Shown here: positions 19,471 through 28,458 of the stretch, one piece after another
How positions within the stretch are numbered: position 1 is the first letter of the stretch
Layout: the number at the start of each line of letters is the position of its first letter
From: JABDIP01 sp965212545
Lineage (GTDB): Bacteria; Pseudomonadota; Alphaproteobacteria; DSM-16000; Inquilinaceae
Length of the DNA: 64,000 bases
Direction of reading: 5' to 3'
Assembly (NCBI GenBank): GCA_965212545.1
Contig: CBDBVB010000021.1
Coordinates: 496,001 to 560,000 of the forward strand
Made by a program: the position numbers and the translations under genes
The notes under the pieces: model-generated
What the model was told of the DNA's origin: nothing
The model's input: the letters and a program-made list of their open reading frames with translations, nothing else
Database searches by the model: none

Positions 19471-22107
19471 ATGAAGACCAGCGAGATACGGACGACGTTC
19501 CTGGAGTATTTCGGCCGGCACGGCCATGAGGTGGTGGCTTCCGGCCCGCTGGTGCCGCGCAACGATCCGACGCTGCTGTTCACCAGTGCCGGCATGGTGC
19601 CGTTCAAGAACCTGTTTGTCGGCGCTGAAACCCGCGATTACAACCGCGCGGTGACGTCGCAGAAGTGCCTGCGCGCCGGCGGCAAGCACAATGATCTGGA
19701 GAATGTCGGGTATACCGCCCGGCATCACACCTTCTTCGAGATGCTGGGCAATTTCTCGTTCGGCGACTATTTCAAGGACGTCGCGATCGAGCGGGCCTGG
19801 GATTTGTTGACGAATGGCTACGGTCTGCCAAGTGATCGGCTGTTGGTGACCGTCTATGCCGATGACGACGAGGCTGCGGATCTCTGGAAGAAGATCGCCG
19901 GCCTTCCCGACAAGAGGGTCCTTCGCATCGCCAGCTCCGACAATTTCTGGGCGATGGGCGATACCGGCCCGTGCGGACCCTGCTCGGAAATCTTCTACGA
20001 CCACGGAGAGGGCGTGCCAGGTGGGCCGCCCGGTAGCCCGGACGAAGATGGCGACCGGTTCATCGAGGTCTGGAACCTGGTGTTCATGCAGTTCGAGCAG
20101 GTCACGCCGGATGAGCGGATCGACCTGCCGAAGCCGTCGATCGATACCGGCATGGGTCTCGAGCGTCTGGCCGCCGTACTGCAAGGCAGGCACGACAACT
20201 ACGATATCGACCTGATGCGCTCGCTGATCGAGGCCTCTGCCGAGGCGACCGGCGTGTCGCCGGACGGCGAACATGCAGTGTCGCACCGGGTCATGGCGGA
20301 CCATCTGCGCGCCGCCAGCTTCCTGATCGCGGAGAACATCACCCCCTCGAATGAGGGCCGCGGCTATGTGCTGCGTCGGATCATGCGACGGGCCATGCGC
20401 CATGCCCATCTGATGGGGGCGAAAGACCCGGTGATGTGGCGTCTGGTTCCGGCCCTGGTGGGTGAGATGGGCCCCGCCTATCCCGAGCTGACGCGGGCTG
20501 AGGCGCTGATCTCCGAGACCTTGAAGCTTGAAGAGACGCTGTTCAAGAGTACGCTCGACCGCGGCATGAAATTGCTCGGCGAGGCGTCCGGCAAGGTGTC
20601 CGAGGGCGGTGCGCTTCCCGGCGAGATCGCCTTCAAGCTCTACGACACCTACGGATTCCCCCTCGACCTGACGCAGGATGTCATGCGCGGCCAGGGCAAG
20701 TCTGTGGAGACAGAGGGCTTCGACGCGGCGATGGAAAAGCAACGGGCGCAGGCCCGCAAGAGCTGGGCCGGCTCCGGCGAGGCCGCCACCGAGCAGATCT
20801 GGTTCGACATCAAGGAGGATTGCGGCGCCAGCGATTTCCTGGGCTACGAGACGGTGAGGGCCGAAGGGCAGGTGTTGGCGCTGGTCGTGGACGGCAAGCC
20901 CGCCAAGAGCGCCAAGGCCGGACAAACGGTCGCCGTGATCGCGAACCAGACGCCGTTCTACGGCGAATCCGGTGGCCAGGTCGGCGATGCCGGCGGGCTT
21001 TTCACCGCGAATGGCGGCGAGGTGCGCATCACCGACACGCAGAAGAAGCTGGGCGACCTGTTCGTGCATCTCGGCAGTGTCACCAAGGGCGCGATCAAGG
21101 TCGGCGACGCGGCGGAGATGTCGGTCGACAGCGAGCGGCGCGACGCCATTCGCGCCAACCATTCCGCAACCCACCTGCTGCATGAGGCGCTACGCCGGCG
21201 GCTTGGCACCCATGTCACCCAGAAGGGCTCGCTGGTGGCGCCGGAACGCCTGCGCTTCGACATCAGCAACCCGCGCGGGCTCAGCCGCGATGATCTGCTC
21301 GCGGTCGAGGCCGAGGTCAACGGCCGGGTGCGAGAGAACGCGGAGGTCACGACCCGTCTGATGACGCCGGACGAGGCCCAGGCAGAAGGCGCAATGGCGC
21401 TGTTCGGCGAGAAATACGGCGAGGTGGTCCGGGTCGTCAGCATGGGCCGTGACGGCAATCGGTTCTATTCGTTGGAACTCTGCGGCGGCACCCATGTCGC
21501 ACGCACCGGCGATGTCGGCGGATTCAAGATCGTCGGCGAGGGGGCGGTGGCTGCGGGGGTGCGGCGGATCGAGGCCCTGACCGGTGCGGGCGCCGTCGAC
21601 CAGGCGGCCAGTACCGAGGCGCTGCTTGCCGAGGCGGCGGCGGCATTGAAGGCGACGCCGGCCGAACTGCCGGGACGCATTGCCGCTCTGGTCGAGGAGC
21701 GGCGCAAGCTGAGCCGGGAGATCGAGGATCTGAGGCGCAAGCTGGCCAGCGGCGGCGGCGAAGGTGGCGGCACAGCGGTCAAGGAGATCGGCGACGTGAA
21801 ATTCGCCGGACGGGTGCTGGACGGAGTGTCGCCCAAAGACCTGAAGCCGATGGCCGATGATTTGAAGCGCCAGATGGGCACCGGCGTGGCGGCGCTGGTG
21901 GCGGTCAACGAGGGCCGGGCGTCGATCGTGGTCGGTGTGACCGAGGATTTGACCGGCCGCTTCAATGCCGTCGAGTTGGTGCGGGCCGGTTCCACGGCGT
22001 TGGGTGGCAAGGGCGGCGGCGGCCGTCCCGATATGGCCCAGGCCGGCGGCCCGGACGGCGCCAAGGCGCCGGACGCACTGGCTGCGATCGAGGCGGTGAT
22101 TGAGTAG
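19471..22107 (+). CDS. alaS: Alanyl-tRNA synthetase
   Basis: Full-length AlaRS, 878 residues. It has the class II catalytic domain starting MKTSEIRTTFLEYF, the GHEVVASGPLVPRNDPTLLF segment and motif 3 (TGMGLERLAAVLQG type). The editing domain carries both zinc-site motifs, HSATHLLH and CGGTH. The C-terminal C-Ala domain ends with the glycine-rich GGKGGGGRPDMAQAGG. The start is the ATG at 19471 with GGAG just before it; the frame is open for 52 more codons upstream, across the GC-rich hairpin, without AlaRS similarity. recA-alaS order is common in alphaproteobacteria. Confidence 0.98.
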   Translation: MKTSEIRTTFLEYFGRHGHEVVASGPLVPRNDPTLLFTSAGMVPFKNLFVGAETRDYNRAVTSQKCLRAGGKHNDLENVGYTARHHTFFEMLGNFSFGDYFKDVAIERAWDLLTNGYGLPSDRLLVTVYADDDEAADLWKKIAGLPDKRVLRIASSDNFWAMGDTGPCGPCSEIFYDHGEGVPGGPPGSPDEDGDRFIEVWNLVFMQFEQVTPDERIDLPKPSIDTGMGLERLAAVLQGRHDNYDIDLMRSLIEASAEATGVSPDGEHAVSHRVMADHLRAASFLIAENITPSNEGRGYVLRRIMRRAMRHAHLMGAKDPVMWRLVPALVGEMGPAYPELTRAEALISETLKLEETLFKSTLDRGMKLLGEASGKVSEGGALPGEIAFKLYDTYGFPLDLTQDVMRGQGKSVETEGFDAAMEKQRAQARKSWAGSGEAATEQIWFDIKEDCGASDFLGYETVRAEGQVLALVVDGKPAKSAKAGQTVAVIANQTPFYGESGGQVGDAGGLFTANGGEVRITDTQKKLGDLFVHLGSVTKGAIKVGDAAEMSVDSERRDAIRANHSATHLLHEALRRRLGTHVTQKGSLVAPERLRFDISNPRGLSRDDLLAVEAEVNGRVRENAEVTTRLMTPDEAQAEGAMALFGEKYGEVVRVVSMGRDGNRFYSLELCGGTHVARTGDVGGFKIVGEGAVAAGVRRIEALTGAGAVDQAASTEALLAEAAAALKATPAELPGRIAALVEERRKLSREIEDLRRKLASGGGEGGGTAVKEIGDVKFAGRVLDGVSPKDLKPMADDLKRQMGTGVAALVAVNEGRASIVVGVTEDLTGRFNAVELVRAGSTALGGKGGGGRPDMAQAGGPDGAKAPDALAAIEAVIE

Positions 22108-22477
22108 ACCGGCAACAGAGGTGTCGCTTCATGGGATGGGCGGCTACCTGGAAGTCATGCTACATCTGACCAAACACCAGGACGCGGCGCGGCAGCTCTT
22201 TCCGTGTCTCGGCTACACGCTGACCGGCGACGAACCCGGCGATCAGGGTCGCGACCACGTTTTCGGAAAGGCCCTGCGCCGACCGGTATGATGGTCGCCG
22301 AACCCCAGAAACTCAGCGCAAAGGCCGATTTATCAACAGGAAAATGCAGGATCGCCTGGGATCCGCCTAGTCAATCGCCGCTTCATGTAGTACGGTCGCC
22401 CTCGGTGGCCACCATATTTCGCGTTTGCCGCTACCTGTAGACAGTGGCCCATGTGCGGGCACGAGGGAGAGCGTTTG
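22108..22477. other. Intergenic region upstream of gcrA
   Basis: About 370 bases between alaS and gcrA, both on the plus strand. A 63-codon open frame (22100-22291) has no ribosome-binding site or recognisable domain. I found no GANTC (CcrM) site and no clear terminator here. Confidence 0.35.
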
Positions 22478-22948
22478 ATGAGTTGGACCGAAGAAAAGGT
22501 CGCGGTGCTGCGTCAGTACTGGGGCTCGGGCAAGAGCGCCAGCGAGATCGCTGAGATTATCGGCGATATGTCACGCAACGCGGTGATCGGAAAGGCCCAT
22601 CGCCTTGGGCTGGCCGGCCGGCCGTCGCCGATCAAGGAGAAGACCGCGAAACCGAAGCCAAAGCCGACAATCCTGCCGGTGGCGACTCCGAACCGCGCCC
22701 AGGCTCCCCAGGCCAAGGCGTCCGCGGGCAATGTGGTGGAGTTGCAGCCAGGCGGCGGTGCCACCATCCTGTCACTGACCGAGCGCATGTGCCGATGGCC
22801 CCATGGCGATCCCAAGAAGCCGGGCTTCCGGTTCTGCGGCAAGTCGGTCTCCGACGGCTCATCCTATTGCGTGGAACATCTCAAGCAGGCGTATCAGCCG
22901 CCGGCGCCCAAGCGCCGCGATACCGAGCGGCGACTGGTTCACGCCTGA
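22478..22948 (+). CDS. gcrA: Cell-cycle regulator GcrA
   Basis: A 156-residue member of the GcrA family, which in Caulobacter binds sigma-70-RNA polymerase and activates promoters carrying methylated GANTC sites. The N-terminus MSWTEEKVAVLRQYW and the helix-turn-helix NAVIGKAHRLGLAGRP (about residues 30-45) are diagnostic. A Lys/Pro-rich linker follows, then the C-terminal polymerase-binding part with CRWPHGDP and FCGK..... SYC motifs. The start is the ATG at 22478; nine codons upstream are open but unlike the family. GcrA occurs in most alphaproteobacteria and supports the taxonomic call. Confidence 0.95.
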   Translation: MSWTEEKVAVLRQYWGSGKSASEIAEIIGDMSRNAVIGKAHRLGLAGRPSPIKEKTAKPKPKPTILPVATPNRAQAPQAKASAGNVVELQPGGGATILSLTERMCRWPHGDPKKPGFRFCGKSVSDGSSYCVEHLKQAYQPPAPKRRDTERRLVHA

Positions 22949-23034
22949 TCTATCCTGCATCGAATTGAAGACGGGGCGGCGCCGGTCACTTGCGCCGCCC
23001 CTTGTTTATGTGTGGCCGTGCGATGTCGTAATGG

Positions 23035-24255
23035 TCAGTCTTTCGCCATCGCCGCCTTCAGGCCCTCGTCCAGCTTGTCGAGGAACTGGTTGGTGGTCAG
23101 CCAGGGCTGTTCCGGGCCGATCAGGATTGCCAGGTCCTTGGTCATGTGGCCGGATTCCACGGTGTCCACGCAGACCCGCTCCAGTGTCTCTGCAAAGGCC
23201 GCGACATCCGGCGTGTCGTCGAATTTGGCCCGATAGGACAGGCCCCGGGACCAGGCGAAGATCGAGGCGATCGGGTTGGTCGAGGTCTCCTGGCCCTTCT
23301 GGTGCTGTCGGTAGTGCCGGGTGACCGTCCCGTGCGCCGCCTCCGCCTCGACCACGTCGCCGGACGGCGTCATGAGCACCGACGTCATCAGCCCCAGCGA
23401 GCCGAAGCCCTGGGCCACCGTGTCCGACTGTACGTCGCCATCGTAGTTTTTTGCGGCCCAGACAAAGCCGCCATCCCATTTCAGCGCCGCCGCGACCATG
23501 TCGTCGATCAACCGGTGCTCGTAGGTCAACCCGGCCGAGGCGAACCGGTCGGCGAAATCGGCATCGAAGACCTCCTGGAACAGGTCCTTGAAGCGCCCGT
23601 CATAGGCTTTCAGGATGGTGTTCTTGGTCGACAGATAGACCGGGAAATTACGCTGCAGGCCGTAATTGAAGCAGGCCCGGGCGAACCCTCGGATCGAGTC
23701 GTCGACATTGTACATGGCCATTGCCACGCCGCTGCCGCTGAACTCGAAAACCTGGTGGCGGATGTTCTCGCCGCCGTCGCGCGGGGTGAAGGTGATGCTC
23801 AGCAGACCGGCGCCGGGGATGCGGAAGTCGGTCGCCTTGTACTGGTCGCCATAGGCGTGGCGGCCGATGATGATCGGCCTGTTCCAGCCAGGAACCAGCC
23901 GCGGCACGTTGCGGCAGATGATCGGCTCGCGGAACACGGTGCCGTCCAGGATGTTGCGGATGGTGCCGTTCGGCGACCGCCACATCTCCTTCAGGTCGAA
24001 CTCCTCGACCCGATCCTCGTCCGGCGTGATCGTCGCGCATTTGACGCCGACGCCGTGCTGCTTGATGGCGTTGGCCGCATCGACCGTGATGCGGTCCTCG
24101 GTTGCATCGCGGGATTCGATCCCGAGATCGTAGTACTTCAGGTCTACATCTAGATAAGGCAGGATCAGCTTGGTCTTGATGAAGTCCCAGATGATCCGGG
24201 TCATTTCGTCGCCGTCCAACTCGACGATCGGGTTGGCGACCTTGATCTTGTTCAT
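23035..24255 (-). CDS. icd: NADP-dependent isocitrate dehydrogenase
   Basis: Homodimeric NADP-type isocitrate dehydrogenase, 406 residues, of the eukaryote-like subfamily used by alphaproteobacteria; it oxidises isocitrate to 2-oxoglutarate in the TCA cycle. The N-terminus MNKIKVANPIVELDGDEMTR is characteristic, and the metal/substrate segments WKSPNGTIRN-like (here MWRSPNGTIRN) and AAHGTVTRHYRQHQKG are present. The start is the ATG at 24255 with GGAG upstream; 13 further codons are open before it. Its upstream neighbour on the same strand is an unrelated lipoprotein gene 196 bases away, so it likely has its own promoter. Confidence 0.97.
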   Translation of the reverse strand: MNKIKVANPIVELDGDEMTRIIWDFIKTKLILPYLDVDLKYYDLGIESRDATEDRITVDAANAIKQHGVGVKCATITPDEDRVEEFDLKEMWRSPNGTIRNILDGTVFREPIICRNVPRLVPGWNRPIIIGRHAYGDQYKATDFRIPGAGLLSITFTPRDGGENIRHQVFEFSGSGVAMAMYNVDDSIRGFARACFNYGLQRNFPVYLSTKNTILKAYDGRFKDLFQEVFDADFADRFASAGLTYEHRLIDDMVAAALKWDGGFVWAAKNYDGDVQSDTVAQGFGSLGLMTSVLMTPSGDVVEAEAAHGTVTRHYRQHQKGQETSTNPIASIFAWSRGLSYRAKFDDTPDVAAFAETLERVCVDTVESGHMTKDLAILIGPEQPWLTTNQFLDKLDEGLKAAMAKD

Positions 24256-24451
24256 TCCCGCCGTTCTCCTCGTACTGCGAAGCGTGCCCGCCACCGGGCG
24301 AGCCGCCTTATAGCATCGCCATGCGGCCGGGCAAACCGGCCTTCGCGAGGACGAATCGGGCGAACCGTAGATTCTTGGAGCACCGGCCGCTCAAGCCGGA
24401 TCCGAAGCCGCCTGCGCTTATGTCGCGCAATCGCGCCGAGGGGACGGCGGC

Positions 24452-25489
24452 CTAGCCGAGCAGGGCCGTCAGGTACCAGAGGCCATCGACGCGGTTGAAG
24501 ATCGCGATGACCTGGTGGCCGTCATCGACGCCGACGATGGCTCTGGCCTCGATCCCGTCCACGACCGTCTGCGGCACGGCGCGACGGCTCGGGAACAGCA
24601 TTGCCGGCTCAAAGGCGTCGATATCCAACTCGAACGGTTCCGAAATGTCGGCCCCCGGCTCGGTTCGGAAACCGGCCAGGGGAAACCGGATGCGGGAGGC
24701 CAGCGTAGAGCCGGCCGGCGACGGTTCGGTTTCGCGCAAGACCGTGTCGCCCATGCAGTAGAAGGCGCGGTAGAAGGCGTTGAAATCCTCGTAGCCGTGC
24801 GGCGTGCGCCCGGGAAAGGCCCGGCGGGGGTCGAAGCCGCGGCACAACAGGTCTGCCGGCTTGCACGATGCATCCTCGCAGGATCCGGATTCGGTCAGCA
24901 TCCAGCGACCCTCGACCGGACGGAAGACCAGCAGCCGGTCGCCCCAATACAAGGCCTCGCTGCCCTGGCCGGTAAACGCGTCTCCCAGCGGCACGGGCGC
25001 GGCGCCGGTGCGCCGCAGCGTATTGGCGTCGTAGATCATGTGGGCGCTGAACCGGCTGGTGGATACCCTCGAGCCGGCCTCGTCCGAACGCCGATAGTCG
25101 ATCAGCCGAAGTGGAAACAGGATGTGGTCCAGATAATCGTTCCGGCGATCCTCGGAGACTGCATCCAGGAATGCGCCGCGGAACCGGTTGAAGCTGCCGA
25201 CGCCGTCGGTCATGACGGTGGCGCCGGCCACTTGCAGCGGTGCTGCTTGGCGCCCGGAGGACGGCGTCTTGTCCTGGGCGTCCAGATCGACCAGCGATTG
25301 GGAGAACCGCTCCAGCGACACCGCGCCGCGCAGCTCTGTCGCCGTGATGCCGAACCCGGCCGGGCCCTGCGGCGACGAATTCCGGCCGGTGATGCATGCG
25401 GTCAGGACGAGGGTCAGGGAGAATAGGCAGGCCGCGCACTGGAGATGGCGCACGGCGCGACGCTGGAGTCGGGACATGATGCTACTCAT
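24452..25489 (-). CDS. Predicted lipoprotein, function unknown
   Basis: A 345-residue protein with a signal sequence and lipobox (LVLTAC, Cys near residue 32), so a membrane-anchored periplasmic lipoprotein. The mature part has several cysteines (about 215-265: SGSCEDASCKP, LLCRGFDPRR, FYCMGDT) that could pair as disulphides, and it ends with VIAIFNRVDGLWYLTALLG. I do not recognise the family. The start could be the first ATG (25489) or the fifth codon (25477); neither has a strong ribosome-binding site. It lies 87 bases downstream of the LOG-family gene on the same strand. Confidence 0.68.
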   Translation of the reverse strand: MSSIMSRLQRRAVRHLQCAACLFSLTLVLTACITGRNSSPQGPAGFGITATELRGAVSLERFSQSLVDLDAQDKTPSSGRQAAPLQVAGATVMTDGVGSFNRFRGAFLDAVSEDRRNDYLDHILFPLRLIDYRRSDEAGSRVSTSRFSAHMIYDANTLRRTGAAPVPLGDAFTGQGSEALYWGDRLLVFRPVEGRWMLTESGSCEDASCKPADLLCRGFDPRRAFPGRTPHGYEDFNAFYRAFYCMGDTVLRETEPSPAGSTLASRIRFPLAGFRTEPGADISEPFELDIDAFEPAMLFPSRRAVPQTVVDGIEARAIVGVDDGHQVIAIFNRVDGLWYLTALLG

Positions 25490-25576
25490 CGGATGACAGG
25501 CGGCTCCGGCGAACCATCGCTCGAAAATGGTTTATGCGCGATTAACGAATTCCGTCTCGGGCCGTCCGATCGGGGA

Positions 25577-26161
25577 TTACATCCATTTCGCCTGGGGCTC
25601 GATGATCGGCTCCGGCTCAAGCGCCAGGGCGTCGAACACAGCGTCGACATCGTCGACCACGCGGAACAGGTTGAGATGCTCTGTCCGCGCGAAGCCGGAG
25701 GCGATCATGTGGTCCAGCATGTCGATCATCGGGCGCCAATAACCGTCGGCGTCGACGATCACCACCGGCTTGTCGTGCAGGCCAAGCTGCTTCCAGGTGA
25801 TGATCTCGAAGGTCTCGTCCAAGGTTCCCAACCCGCCGGGCAGCACCACGAAGGCGTCTGAGCGGTCGAACATCATGCGCTTGCGGGTGTGCATGCTGTC
25901 GACCACGTGCAGTTCGGTCAGGCCGGTATGCTCGACCTCCAACTCCTGGATATGTCCGGGAATGATGCCGATCACCTCGCCGCCGGCGGTCAGGGTCGCG
26001 TCGGCGGTGATGCCCATCAGGCCGACCCGGCCTCCGCCATAGACAAGCTGCAGGCCCCGCTCACCGATCAGCCGGCCGAATCGGCTGGCCGAATCCTTGT
26101 AGCTCTGGTCGACACGGCTCGACGAACCGCAATAAACGCATATTGCCCGCACTTCGGTCAT
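25577..26161 (-). CDS. LOG-family protein (putative nucleotide 5'-monophosphate phosphoribohydrolase)
   Basis: A 194-residue Rossmann-fold protein of the LOG / TIGR00730 family. The N-terminus AICVYCGSSSRVD, the nucleotide-binding GGGRVGLMG and the family signature PGGLGTLDETFE are all present. Plant LOG and some bacterial homologues release cytokinin bases from riboside monophosphates; most bacterial members act as AMP or similar nucleosidases in housekeeping, so the substrate here is open. The length is typical. It is transcribed divergently from the LysM gene. Confidence 0.9.
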   Translation of the reverse strand: MTEVRAICVYCGSSSRVDQSYKDSASRFGRLIGERGLQLVYGGGRVGLMGITADATLTAGGEVIGIIPGHIQELEVEHTGLTELHVVDSMHTRKRMMFDRSDAFVVLPGGLGTLDETFEIITWKQLGLHDKPVVIVDADGYWRPMIDMLDHMIASGFARTEHLNLFRVVDDVDAVFDALALEPEPIIEPQAKWM

Positions 26162-26178
26162 TGCTTTTCCTGGTGGAT

Positions 26179-26208
26179 TTGACTTGGTGGTCGGAGGGAC
26201 CGTACATA
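26179..26208 (+). promoter_or_regulatory. Candidate sigma-70 promoter for the LysM gene
   Basis: TTGACT (26179-26184) and TACATA (26203-26208) are separated by 18 bases in the gap between the divergent LOG and LysM genes. The -35 element is near consensus and the -10 is fair. Confidence 0.4.
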
Positions 26209-26350
26209 CTCTTAATGATGTTAGCGCAGAATGGTTTAAAAGCCGCTACCTGCAACGCCTATCACACGATTGTGGGCGCTTGGCGGCAATTGATGCGCGA
26301 ACCGTTGCGCGGCGCTGATGTCAGTTCCGCCCAGCGGTAAGGATGGAACC

Positions 26351-27808
26351 TTGGACAAGCAGAACAAGCGTGTCATAGGCGCCGCAGCCGTCGTGGCGGT
26401 CATCATCGCGATTGCCGTAGTGTGGAAGGGCTGGTTCATGGTCGACGGCGGCGATGAGGCCGCCCCGGTCGATGTATCGACGCCGGCGGCACCGGCTACC
26501 GGCACGGATAGCGGTCGGCCGCCACAGGCCGCCGAGACCTCCACGGCATCGCCGACCACCCCCGACACCACCCAGCAACCATCACAGCAGCAGACCGGCG
26601 CGGCGCAGAGCGGGCCGCCGGTTGCGACTGACGCCGGCGCAGCCGATGCGGCGCTGGGCGGTGGGCAGACGGCCGCCGGTTCCGCAGCGACAGCACCGGG
26701 AGCGACGACAGTACCGCAAGCGGCGGCTGCGCCTGGGGCGGCGCCCGAGTCCGCCGCGGCCACGGGTCAGCCCGACGGCTCGGTCGGCGGCACGACCATC
26801 CTGACCGAAGATCAGGTCGCGGCGCTGCCGGCGATCCGAGCGCCGAGCTTCGATGTGGTGCGGGTCAATGAACTTGGCGACGCTGTGATCGCGGGACGCG
26901 CCGAGCCGCGGTCGGTGGTGATTCTCTATGACGGCGATCGCGAGATCGGTCGGGTCGTTGCCGACAGCCGCGGCGAATGGGTCTACGTGTCGGACCGGCC
27001 GCTCAGTCCCGGCCAGCATGAGATCGGACTGCTGGCGCAGTCGGGGCCGCAATCCAGGCTCTCCGACCAGGTGGTGGTTTTGATCGCACCGGAGCCGCGC
27101 CAGGACATTGCCGGGCGGCCGTCCGAGGGTGACGCCGAACGGGAGAAGCCGCTGGCGCTTCTGGTGCCGCGCGACGAAATCGGTGCTACCACGGTCCTGC
27201 AATCGCCACCGGCAGCGGATGCCGGTCAAGGTGCCGAGCGACCAGCATCCGGATCCGGTCGGGCAGACATCGCCTCATCGGGCATTGCGCCGACGGCCGA
27301 GGGCGCCGACTCTGGCAGCGCTTCGGGTACTGGCGCGCCGGTCAGCATCGATGTGGTTGACTATGACGAGTCCGGACGGCTGATCGTTAGCGGCCGGTCG
27401 GCGCCGGAAACCGATGTCAGGCTCTATCTCGACAACGAATATGTCGGAACCGCGCGCACCGGCGTCGACGGATCCTTCCAGGTCCAGCCGGCCGATCCGG
27501 TAGAACCCGGTGTCTATGCCCTCAGGGTCGACGAGGTCAGCGAGGCCGGGGCCGTGACCGCGCGGGCTGAGACTCCGTTTCAGCGGGCCGACGAGGTCAC
27601 GGCGCTTCCCGGCTATCGGAGGGTCGTCGTACAGCCCGGCAACAGCCTCTGGCGACTGGCCCGGCGGGTTTATGGCCAGGGCATCCAATATACGGTGATC
27701 TACCAGGCCAATACGGGTCAGATCCGCAATCCGGACCTGATTTATCCCGGCCAGATCTTCAACGTGCCCGAGACGCCGCAGGACGTGCCCGCCGGCGATC
27801 CCAGCTAG
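26351..27808 (+). CDS. LysM-domain envelope protein with an N-terminal membrane anchor
   Basis: About 485 residues. An N-terminal membrane segment (GAAAVVAVIIAIAVVWKGWFM) is followed by a long Ala/Pro/Gln/Thr-rich linker (residues 35-150), two beta-rich segments with similar VNELGDAVIAGRAEPRSVV and YDESGRLIVSGRSAPETDV phrases (Ig-like), and a C-terminal LysM domain with QPGNSLWRLARRVYGQG and NPDLIYPGQIFNVP. This is the usual architecture of alphaproteobacterial periplasmic peptidoglycan-binding proteins. I choose the TTG at 26351, seven bases after AAGGA; an ATG at 26318 in the same frame lacks a ribosome-binding site. The CDP-alcohol phosphatidyltransferase gene starts four bases after the stop. 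Confidence 0.85.
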   Translation: MDKQNKRVIGAAAVVAVIIAIAVVWKGWFMVDGGDEAAPVDVSTPAAPATGTDSGRPPQAAETSTASPTTPDTTQQPSQQQTGAAQSGPPVATDAGAADAALGGGQTAAGSAATAPGATTVPQAAAAPGAAPESAAATGQPDGSVGGTTILTEDQVAALPAIRAPSFDVVRVNELGDAVIAGRAEPRSVVILYDGDREIGRVVADSRGEWVYVSDRPLSPGQHEIGLLAQSGPQSRLSDQVVVLIAPEPRQDIAGRPSEGDAEREKPLALLVPRDEIGATTVLQSPPAADAGQGAERPASGSGRADIASSGIAPTAEGADSGSASGTGAPVSIDVVDYDESGRLIVSGRSAPETDVRLYLDNEYVGTARTGVDGSFQVQPADPVEPGVYALRVDEVSEAGAVTARAETPFQRADEVTALPGYRRVVVQPGNSLWRLARRVYGQGIQYTVIYQANTGQIRNPDLIYPGQIFNVPETPQDVPAGDPS

Positions 27809-27812
27809 CGAG

Positions 27813-28425
27813 ATGCTGGATCCGTTGATGCGCCGGCTGGTTGATCCGCCGCTGGCCGTAATTGGGAGCCAGCTGGCCCAGGCGGGTGTCAGCGCCAATG
27901 CGGTGACCTGGACAGGGTTTGTGATCGGCGTCGGGGCGATCGTGGCGCTGGCGTTTCAGCAGTACTGGCTGGCGCTGGCGTTGATTGCCGCGAACCGGGC
28001 CGCCGACGGCCTTGACGGCGCCGTGGCCCGTCATGTCGGGGTTACCGATCTCGGCGGCTATCTCGATATCGTCCTGGATTTCCTGATCTATTCCGGCATC
28101 GTTTTCGGGTTCGCAGTTGGCCGGCCGGACCAGGCATTGCCGGCGGCGTTCCTGATATTCTCCTTCGTCGGCACCGGATCGGCCTTTCTGGCCTATGCGA
28201 TCATGGCCGCCAAGCGCCACATCACGACCGAACTGCGCGGCCGCAAATCGCTCTTCTATATCGGCGGTCTGACCGAAGGCACCGAAACCATCGCTCTGTT
28301 CGTGGCGATCTGCCTGCTGCCGCAATGGTTCGCCTGGCTGGCTTACGGGTTCGGCGCACTGTGCTGGCTGACCACCGCCGCCCGCATCGTCGCGGCGACC
28401 GCACGCGTTCAGGGACAGAGTGTAA
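27813..28425 (+). CDS. CDP-alcohol phosphatidyltransferase family protein (frameshift near 3' end)
   Basis: Integral-membrane enzyme of the family that joins CDP-diacylglycerol or a similar CDP-alcohol to a second alcohol. The active-site motif is intact and near canonical: AADGLDGAVARHVGVTDLGGYLDIVLDF (positions about 67-94, D..DG..A....G..G..LD...D). Several membrane helices follow. The frame as given runs on for about 180 codons into the antisense of the RND gene, whereas homologues have about 205 residues. A single extra base near 28400 restores the normal C-terminus ending FRDRV and a TAA at 28423-28425. The acceptor alcohol is unknown. Confidence 0.85.
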
Positions 28426-28458
28426 GCACCCTCAGTTCCGCCGGCGCCAGTGCGGGCG

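Noticed and set aside
19333..21183. Open frame of 616 codons on the minus strand opposite alaS
   Set aside because: It is the antisense of a complete alaS; long minus-strand frames are common opposite GC-rich genes, and this one shows no domain or ribosome-binding site.
22100..22291. 63-codon open frame between alaS and gcrA
   Set aside because: It overlaps the alaS end and has no ribosome-binding site or domain.
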